NCBI RefSeq assembly: GCF_030294985.1
Contig: NZ_AP024718.1
Span: forward strand, 806,001 to 870,000
From: Methylomarinovum tepidoasis
Lineage (GTDB): Bacteria; Pseudomonadota; Gammaproteobacteria; Methylococcales; Methylothermaceae
Length of the DNA stretch: 64,000 nt
Reading direction: 5' to 3'
Shown: piece after piece, positions 58,588-64,000 of the stretch
Layout: every line of letters starts with the position of its first letter
Position numbering within the stretch: position 1 is the first letter of the stretch
Program-made: the position numbers and the translations under genes
The notes under the pieces: model-generated
The model's input: only the letters and a program-made list of their open reading frames with translations
Told to the model about the DNA's origin: nothing
Databases searched by the model: none

Positions 58588-59370
58588 ATGACGAAAATTT
58601 GGATGCTGGCGCTGTTGCTGTGGTTCCCGCCGCTGCAGGCGGCGACGGTGACGATACCGGTCTCCCACCGCCCGCCCGCCGAGCTGGCGCACATCCTGGC
58701 GCCGCTGCTGGAACGGGACGAGGCGGTGGTGCCGGTTCCCGACGCCCTGGTGGTCAAGGCGCCGGAAGGGCGGATCGGGGAGATCCGCCGGCTGGTGAAA
58801 CAGCTGGACCGCCCGCTCAGAACCCTGACCATCCGGGTGATCCAGAGCGACCGCCTGACCCTGGACGAACTGGAGGCCGGCGGCGGGTTTTCGGCCACCC
58901 TTCCCGAGGGACCGATCCGCGCCCGCGGCCACGTTTACCGCACCGAGTCCGACCGCGGCGTGGCCGAGGCCCAACATCTCAAGGTGCTCGAAGGCCAGCC
59001 GGCGTTCATCGCCGTGGGCGAGGAGCGGCCGGTTCCCAGGATCTGGGTCGGGGGCTGGCCGCCGGCGGTGACGGGCGGTATCGACTACAAGCCGGTCACC
59101 AGCGGCTTCAGGGTCGTGCCCCGGGTGGTCGGTTGCCGGGTGCGGCTGGAGATCGCGCCCTGGTCCCAGCGGGCGGGAGATCTGGGGGACGGTCGCATCG
59201 AGGTGCGGTCGGCGGCCACCGTGGTGGAAGTGCCTGCGGGACGCTGGGTCGAGCTGGGCGGCAGCGACCGGGCGGGGACGGCGGCCGGGGGCGGGATCGG
59301 CTTGCGCCAGACCACCGAGCGCCGGCACCGGCGGATCTTTCTCAGGGTCGATCCCCCGGCGGGTTGCTGA
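58588..59370 (+). CDS. Exported protein with a NolW/secretin-N-like domain
   Basis: A 260-residue exported protein (signal WMLALLLWFPPLQAA). Residues about 25-130 match the short secretin N-domain (NolW-like): VTIPVSHRPPAELAHILAPLLERDEAVVPVPDALVVKAPEGRIGEIRRLVKQLDRP, then TIRVIQSDRL. A C-terminal beta-rich part follows (RVVPRVVGCRVRLEIAPWS). No pore-forming secretin domain is present, and no secretion-system gene is near. It is divergent from the BtuM-like gene and overlaps the convergent Nudix gene by 29 bases. Confidence 0.7.
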   Translation: MTKIWMLALLLWFPPLQAATVTIPVSHRPPAELAHILAPLLERDEAVVPVPDALVVKAPEGRIGEIRRLVKQLDRPLRTLTIRVIQSDRLTLDELEAGGGFSATLPEGPIRARGHVYRTESDRGVAEAQHLKVLEGQPAFIAVGEERPVPRIWVGGWPPAVTGGIDYKPVTSGFRVVPRVVGCRVRLEIAPWSQRAGDLGDGRIEVRSAATVVEVPAGRWVELGGSDRAGTAAGGGIGLRQTTERRHRRIFLRVDPPAGC

Positions 59371-59956
59371 GGGGGCGCAGCTGCTCCCGGTGCAGGGCCA
59401 GCCACTGGAGGGCGAGGATGGGAATGGCCGAGTCGATCTCGCCGCCTTCCACCTTGGCGCAGGCGGCAGCGAACGGCAGCACGTGGACGCGGATGTCCTC
59501 GTCCTCACAGCGCAGGCCGTGAATGCCGCCCGCCCCTTCGGTTTCGACGTCGGCCCAGAACAGGGTGATCTTCTCCGAGGAGCCGCCGGGGCTGGTGTAG
59601 AACTCGGTGACGGGGGTCATGGCGCGCGCCCGGCAGCCGCATTCTTCCTGCAGCTCGCGCCAGGCCACTTCTTCCGGGGTTTCCCCGGGTTCGATGGCGC
59701 CGGCGACGATCTCCAGCATCCAGGCGGGATCGCCGTTTTTCAGCGGCCCGACCCGGAACTGTTCGATCAGGAGCACTTCGTCGCGGCGGGGGTCGTAGGG
59801 CAACACGGCGACGCAATTGCCGCGCTGGAACAGTTCCCGCACCAGCACCCGGCTCCAGCCGCCGCGGAACAGCCGGTGGCGCAGTTTCAGCCGCAGCAGG
59901 TTGAAAAAACCGCGGTAGGCCACTTCCTCTTCCAGGATCTCGTATTCGTAACGCAT
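59342..59956 (-). CDS. nudF: ADP-ribose pyrophosphatase, Nudix family
   Basis: Hydrolyses ADP-ribose to AMP and ribose-5-phosphate. The Nudix box is GAIEPGETPEEVAWRELQEECGC, in the expected G-x5-E-x7-R-E-U-x-E-E-x-G form. The N-terminal YEILEEEVAYRGFFNLLRLKLRHRLFRGG is typical of NudF/TrgB-like enzymes. 204 residues. It follows the phoQ-like gene. Confidence 0.92.
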   Translation of the reverse strand: MRYEYEILEEEVAYRGFFNLLRLKLRHRLFRGGWSRVLVRELFQRGNCVAVLPYDPRRDEVLLIEQFRVGPLKNGDPAWMLEIVAGAIEPGETPEEVAWRELQEECGCRARAMTPVTEFYTSPGGSSEKITLFWADVETEGAGGIHGLRCEDEDIRVHVLPFAAACAKVEGGEIDSAIPILALQWLALHREQLRPLSNPPGDRP

Positions 59957-59968
59957 TCGCTTTTGCCT

Positions 59969-61303
59969 TCAGCTTGAAACCGGCAACCGGATTTCCCAGC
60001 CGGCCCCGCCCCAGGGGCTGTCATGGTAGCGCAGGGTGCCGCCGTGGAGGCGCACCAGTTCGTTGACCACCGCCAGGCCAATGCCGTGGCCGTGGGTGGA
60101 TTGGTCGGCGCGCACGCCCCGTTCGAGCACCGTCTGACGTAGATCTTCAGGAATGCCGGGGCCGTCGTCCTGGATGCGCAGACGGATCTCCCCGCCGGTG
60201 GCTTCCGCCCCGACCCGCACTCGGCGGCGGCACCATTTGTAGGCGTTGTCGAGCAGGTTGCCCAGCAGCTCGTACAGATCGCCCTCGTCCAGCGGGAGGC
60301 GGAGTTCGGTGTCACAGTCCAGCGCCAGGGTCACGCCCTTGTCGCGATAGACCTTGTCCAGACTGGCGCCGATCCGTTCCAGCACGGGACGCAGCCGCAC
60401 CGATCGCAGCGGAGAGGCGGCGCCCTGGGCGGCCGCTTTCTGCAGCTGATAGTCCACCAAGTGCTGCATCCGCGCCACCTGGTCGGTGAGGGTGCGGCGG
60501 ACGTCCGCCGGCAGCACCTCGCGCTCCAGGCCGCGGAGGACGGCCAGCGGGGTTTTGAGGCTGTGGGCGAGGTCGGCGAGGGTGTTGCGGTAGCGGGTCA
60601 GATGGGCGCGTTCGCTGTGGAGCAGGGCGTTGAGGTTGGTGGCCAGGCGTTGCAGCTCCCGGGGGTAGTGGCCTTCCAGACGTTGCTTGCGGCCGGCCTC
60701 GATGGCGCTCAGGTCACCGGCGATGGTGCGCAGGGGTTTCAGGCTCCAGCGCAGGATGGCGATCTGCGTTCCCAGCAGCAGCCCGCCCAGCCCGCCCAGC
60801 CAGACCCAGAGGGTGCGGCGGAAATCGTTGACCTCGGCGACCAGGGTGGCGGCATCGGTGGCCACGGCGATCACCAGGGGAACCGGATGGCCGCGCTCGG
60901 TTTCCCAGGTGATGCCGTGATACAGCACCCACAGGGACGGATTGCCATCCAGACGGGTGAAGAAACGCCGCCCGCTGTCGAGGCGGACGGAAGGCACGGA
61001 GATCCCCAGGGCGGAGGGGGACTGCCACAGCACCTCGTCGTACAGGAAGATGAAGCCGTAGAGTCCGGAGCCGGGAGTGGAAAAACGCCGGTCGAGGCGG
61101 CGGGTTTCCATGGTCACCCGGCCGCCTGGGTCGATCTCGAAGGTGGCCAGCAGGGTGTAGATGTAGGCCTGCAGGCGTTCTTCGGTGGCCTTCGCGGCGG
61201 CTTCCCGGAAGGCGCGCTCCAGGGCGACGCCGGCCAGCCCCAGGAACGCGATCAGGATTGCCCCGGCGGCGATGCCGAGGCGGGCGTGCAGCGACAGGGT
61301 CAT
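59969..61303 (-). CDS. PhoQ-like sensor histidine kinase
   Basis: A 444-residue kinase. First helix about 10-28, periplasmic loop about 30-160, second helix about 165-185, HAMP-like linker, then the dimerisation/phospho-acceptor helix with His247 (LADLAHSLKTPLAVLRG) and the ATPase domain (LLGNLLDNAYKW, QDDGPGIPEDLRQTVLERGVRADQSTHGHGIGLAVVNELVRLHGG). The HSLKTPL variant, NAxK and the short C-terminus resemble PhoQ. The ATG overlaps the response-regulator stop. Confidence 0.88.
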   Translation of the reverse strand: MTLSLHARLGIAAGAILIAFLGLAGVALERAFREAAAKATEERLQAYIYTLLATFEIDPGGRVTMETRRLDRRFSTPGSGLYGFIFLYDEVLWQSPSALGISVPSVRLDSGRRFFTRLDGNPSLWVLYHGITWETERGHPVPLVIAVATDAATLVAEVNDFRRTLWVWLGGLGGLLLGTQIAILRWSLKPLRTIAGDLSAIEAGRKQRLEGHYPRELQRLATNLNALLHSERAHLTRYRNTLADLAHSLKTPLAVLRGLEREVLPADVRRTLTDQVARMQHLVDYQLQKAAAQGAASPLRSVRLRPVLERIGASLDKVYRDKGVTLALDCDTELRLPLDEGDLYELLGNLLDNAYKWCRRRVRVGAEATGGEIRLRIQDDGPGIPEDLRQTVLERGVRADQSTHGHGIGLAVVNELVRLHGGTLRYHDSPWGGAGWEIRLPVSS

Positions 61304-61980
61304 CGGCGTTCGGCGAGCGTCCAGCGGTAGCCGCGGCCGCGCAAGGTTTCGATGGGCTGGAGGGCGCCGTCGGGATCGAGCTTGCGCCGCAGCCGGCCGA
61401 TGAAGACCTCCAGCACGTTGCTGTCGCGTTCGAAGTCCTGGTCGTAGAGATGCTCGGTCAGCTCCGTCTTGGAGATCACCTTGCCCGGATGCAGCATCAG
61501 ATATTCCAGCACCTTGTATTCGAAGGCGGTCAGGGCGACCGGCTCGCCGTCGCGGGCGACGGTCTGGGCGGCGGTGTCGAGGGTGATGGGGCCGTGCTTT
61601 ACCTGCGGCCGGGCCTGGCCTGCGGCGCGGCGGATGAGAGCGTTGATGCGGGCCCACAGCTCCTCGAAGTGAAACGGTTTGACCAGGTAATCGTCGGCCC
61701 CCGCCTCCAGTCCCTCCACCTTCTCCTGCCAGCGTCCCCGGGCGGTGAGGATCAGGATGGGGAAATCGCACCCGGAGGCACGCCACCTGCGGATCAGCTC
61801 GAGGCCGGAAAAGTCCGGCAGCCCCAGGTCGACGATGGCGACGTCGATGGGATACTCCTCCCCCAGATACTGGCCTTCCCGGGCGTTGGCGGCGGCATCG
61901 ACCGCATAGCCCTTGGCGGCGAAAAAGTCCCGCAGCTGCGCCAGCAGCGGCGCTTCGTCTTCGACGATGAGAATGCGCAT
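61300..61980 (-). CDS. PhoP-like OmpR-family response regulator
   Basis: A 226-residue regulator: receiver with phospho-acceptor Asp51 (VAIVDLGLPDFSG), LVKPFHFEELWARI, and a C-terminal winged helix (LTAFEYKVLEYLMLHPGKVISKTELTEHLYDQDFERDSNVLEVFIGRLRRKLD). ATG 61980 has AAGGAG; the longer frame to 62010 is not needed. Overlaps the kinase gene by four bases. Confidence 0.92.
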   Translation of the reverse strand: MRILIVEDEAPLLAQLRDFFAAKGYAVDAAANAREGQYLGEEYPIDVAIVDLGLPDFSGLELIRRWRASGCDFPILILTARGRWQEKVEGLEAGADDYLVKPFHFEELWARINALIRRAAGQARPQVKHGPITLDTAAQTVARDGEPVALTAFEYKVLEYLMLHPGKVISKTELTEHLYDQDFERDSNVLEVFIGRLRRKLDPDGALQPIETLRGRGYRWTLAERR

Positions 61981-62092
61981 GACCGTTCTCCTTGACCGGA
62001 GCGTCAACATAGCAGATTTGACAGCTGTTGGGCAGTCGCCGTTGGGCTATGATGAAAGCTGCACTGTAGCAACTTCCCCACGAGGTTTCGCC

Positions 62093-62386
62093 ATGCTCGA
62101 CCACGGAGAAAGACGCCGGTTTATCCGCATGGAAGCCCGGTGTAAAATGCGTTGCCGGATTCCTCAAAGCGACGAGGAATTCACCGCCACCTGCCACAAT
62201 CTCAGCGGCGCGGGGGTGATGTTCACCACCGACCGTCCCGTCGAAGTCGGCAAAGCGCTGGAAATCCGCATCGAACCGGAAAGTGCGGTGACGCCGCCGC
62301 TGGAGGCGTTCGTGGAGGTGCTGCGGGTGGAGAAGCGCGACGGCGAATACGCGGTGGCGGCGGAAATCAAAGGCATCAAGGGCTGA
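62093..62386 (+). CDS. PilZ-domain protein
   Basis: A 97-residue single-PilZ protein. The c-di-GMP-binding RxxxR is R8-R12 (in ERRRFIRME) and the NxSxxG is Asn36-Ser38-Gly41 (CHNLSGAGVMF). It is likely cytoplasmic and could receive signals from cyclases such as the one at 24-25 kb. Its stop lies ten bases before queD. Confidence 0.88.
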   Translation: MLDHGERRRFIRMEARCKMRCRIPQSDEEFTATCHNLSGAGVMFTTDRPVEVGKALEIRIEPESAVTPPLEAFVEVLRVEKRDGEYAVAAEIKGIKG

Positions 62387-62396
62387 CAGAGCGAAC

Positions 62397-62801
62397 GTGG
62401 GTTATTCGGTCACCAAGGAAATCCGGTTCTGTTACGGACACCGGCTCATGAACCATCCGGGCAGGTGCCGCCATCTGCACGGCCACAGCGTGCGGGCGGC
62501 GGTGACGGTGTCCGCCGCCGCGCTGGACGCGCAGGGGATGGTGTGCGATTTCGCCGATCTGAAACGGGCGGTCGCCGGGTACGTCAAGGAAACCCTGGAT
62601 CACAACCTGCTGCTCCATGAGGCCGATCCGCTGGTGCCGCTGCTGCGGGACGCCGGCGAGCGCTTTCTGACGCTGGCCGAACATCCGACCGCGGAGGTGC
62701 TGGCGCGCCTGATCTTCGAACACGTCGAGGCGCAGGGCTATCCGGTCACGGAAGTCGCACTGTGGGAAACCGACACCAGCTGCGCGCGTTACCGGCGCTG
62801 A
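62397..62801 (+). CDS. queD: 6-carboxy-5,6,7,8-tetrahydropterin synthase QueD
   Basis: Makes CPH4 from dihydroneopterin triphosphate, the first committed step to queuosine. Zinc ligands His15, His28 and His30 (FCYGHRL, CRHLHGHS), Cys24 (catalytic), and later His69 and Glu124 are all visible. A GTG at 62397 starts the 134 residues. The next step enzymes QueE and QueC are at 53-55 kb and QueF at 31 kb. Confidence 0.92.
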   Translation: MGYSVTKEIRFCYGHRLMNHPGRCRHLHGHSVRAAVTVSAAALDAQGMVCDFADLKRAVAGYVKETLDHNLLLHEADPLVPLLRDAGERFLTLAEHPTAEVLARLIFEHVEAQGYPVTEVALWETDTSCARYRR

Positions 62802-62806
62802 AACCG

Positions 62807-63259
62807 ATGCCCAACCTGAAGCCCATCCATCCGCTCCGCACCCTGCAGGAGCTGTGCGAGTCGAACTACCGCAAGCTGCGCCGCCTCATTCCCGGCCTGC
62901 GGCAGTTGGAAAGCGGGGCGGTCGCCTTCCCGAACGGTCAGCCGGCGTTGCACGTCAGGCTGTTGGAGAAGGCGCCTTTCACCCTGACCCTGGAGCTGAG
63001 CTACTGTTTCGATCACGGGCCGCAGCCGCTGTTCGAGCCGGCCCTCAGGCTGCGGGTCTATCTCGATGCCGGCATGGTGGAGGTGCTGGAAGATGCCGAA
63101 CGCCCGCCGCTGCGGATCCGGGGGCCGGTGGACCGGCAGGTGCTCGAGCACAAGTGGCAGATGAACTATTTCCTCGACAAGTGGCTGGACCATTGCCTCC
63201 AGCGCGGGTATCGTTTTAGCGCCGACGACCGCCCCGAAGCGGCCACCGCCAATCTTTAG
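62807..63259 (+). CDS. DUF1249 family protein (YqiB-like)
   Basis: A 150-residue protein with the DUF1249 pattern: LRTLQELCESNYRKLRRLIPGL at the start, LHVRLLEKAPFTLTLELSYCF, LRLRVYLDAGMVEVLED, and HKWQMNYFLDKWLDHCLQRGYRF. Function unknown. It starts a few bases after queD, so co-transcription is likely. Confidence 0.88.
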   Translation: MPNLKPIHPLRTLQELCESNYRKLRRLIPGLRQLESGAVAFPNGQPALHVRLLEKAPFTLTLELSYCFDHGPQPLFEPALRLRVYLDAGMVEVLEDAERPPLRIRGPVDRQVLEHKWQMNYFLDKWLDHCLQRGYRFSADDRPEAATANL

Positions 63260-63276
63260 ACACCAAGGAGACCGTT

Positions 63277-64000
63277 ATGCAGCGACGTCGTTTTCTGCAC
63301 CGACTGGGAACCGGCGCCCTGGCCGCCGGAGCGACCCTGGCCACCCCCTCGGTGGCGCTGGCGAAAAAGACCTTCCGCTGGAAGATGGTCACCGCCTGGC
63401 CCAAGAATTTCCCCGGTTTGGGGACCGGCGCCAATCGCCTGGCGGAACGCATCACCGCCATGAGCGGCGGCCGCATCCGGGTCAAGGTCTACGGCGCCGG
63501 CGAGCTGGTGCCGGCTTTCGAGGTCTTCGACGCGGTTTCCCGCGGCACCGCCCAGATGGGCCACGCCGGCGCCTATTACTGGAAGGGCAAGGGGGAGGTG
63601 TTCCAGTTCTTCTCCGCGGTGCCGTTCGGCTTCACCCCCCAGGAGGTCAACGCCTGGCTCTATTACGGCGGCGGCATGGAACTGTGGCGCGAGCTGTACG
63701 CCAACTTCGGCCTGGTGCCCACCGCCGCCGGCAACACCGGCACTCAGATGGCAGGCTGGTTCCGCAAGGAAATCAAATCCCTCGACGACCTCAAGGGACT
63801 GAAGATGCGGATTCCGGGCCTGGGGGGCGAGGTGCTCAAGCGTGCCGGCGGCACGCCGGTCAACATTCCCGGCGGCGAGCTGTTCACCGCCTTGCAGTCG
63901 GGCACCATCGACGCCACCGAATGGGTCGGCCCCTACAACGATTTGGCCTTCGGGCTCTACAAGGCGGCCAAGTACTACTACTATCCCGGCTGGCACGAGC
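63277..64000 (+). CDS. TRAP-transporter solute-binding protein (DctP family), cut by window end
   Basis: The first 241 codons of a periplasmic TRAP-type binding protein. A Tat-type signal (RRRFLHRLGTGALAAGATLATPSVALA) starts the mature FRWKMVTAWPKNFPGLGTGANRLAERI. Matching blocks are GGRIRVKVYGAGELVPAFEVFDAVSRGTAQMGHAGAYYWKGK, MRIPGLGGEVLKRAGGTPVNIPGGELFTALQSGTIDATEWVGPYNDLAFGLYKAAKYYYYPGW. The mature N-terminus resembles keto-acid/mannitol-type TRAP proteins. Membrane subunits would lie past the edge. AAGGAG precedes ATG 63277. Confidence 0.93.
   Translation, partial: MQRRRFLHRLGTGALAAGATLATPSVALAKKTFRWKMVTAWPKNFPGLGTGANRLAERITAMSGGRIRVKVYGAGELVPAFEVFDAVSRGTAQMGHAGAYYWKGKGEVFQFFSAVPFGFTPQEVNAWLYYGGGMELWRELYANFGLVPTAAGNTGTQMAGWFRKEIKSLDDLKGLKMRIPGLGGEVLKRAGGTPVNIPGGELFTALQSGTIDATEWVGPYNDLAFGLYKAAKYYYYPGWHE

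Overview
The window is GC-rich chromosomal DNA of a gammaproteobacterium. The order mnmG-rsmG-parA-parB-atpIBEFHAGDC-glmU-glmS, a complete ybgC-tolQRAB-pal-cpoB operon, zipA beside ligA, and a PhoPQ-type pair are all gammaproteobacterial. The archaeal/thermophile-type SAH hydrolase, B12-dependent ribonucleotide reductase, and dense copper-protein content would suit a methanotroph-like lineage (for example Methylothermaceae/Methylococcales). No methane or methanol oxidation gene is present, so that placement is inference. I saw no rRNA, tRNA or CRISPR.

Layout. 1-4.7 kb: end of archease plus rtcB (RNA repair), then ahcY, a DUF1614 membrane protein, a HAD hydrolase and a small membrane protein. 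4.71-5.0 kb: a non-coding block with several DnaA-box-like 9-mers and an AT-rich flank, the likely oriC, next to mnmG. 5-19.3 kb: mnmG/rsmG/parAB, the nine-gene ATP synthase operon (promoter at 9124-9152, terminator at 16042-16077), glmU and glmS. 19.3-24.1 kb: small genes, including an exported superoxide-reductase-like protein, a FliL-like protein, a MIF tautomerase, a lipoprotein, DUF1244, yciB-yciI-bolA and a parvulin lipoprotein. 24-31.4 kb (minus strand): smc-zipA-ligA-diguanylate cyclase. 31.5-39.9 kb: queF; a SufR-like Fe-S regulator divergent from a two-domain multicopper oxidase and a cupredoxin/beta-propeller protein; then a Rieske-flavin oxidoreductase, nrdJ and an alpha/beta hydrolase. 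40-47.4 kb: HPF, then a copper-handling island (DUF2231, a UreH-like/cupredoxin fusion, small Cys/His/Met-rich proteins, CopA), ended by a partly deleted IS481-family element that cut into the next gene. 47.5-53.8 kb: an Rpe-family epimerase, the Tol-Pal operon and queE. 53.8-64 kb: two Uma2-family proteins around queC, a B12 outer-membrane receptor behind a cobalamin riboswitch, a candidate BtuM-type B12 permease, a secretin-domain protein, a Nudix hydrolase, PhoPQ-like genes, a PilZ protein, queD, DUF1249, and the start of a Tat-exported TRAP binding protein.

Themes. (1) Replication origin and partition genes lie together. (2) Copper: at least eight predicted copper-binding or copper-moving proteins fall in two clusters 7 kb apart. 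(3) B12: riboswitch, receptor, candidate permease and a B12-dependent enzyme. (4) Queuosine: queF, queE, queC and queD lie in separate transcription units. (5) Three long intergenic palindromes; two (19.8 and 55.7 kb) are copies of one element whose paired arms differ by compensatory changes.
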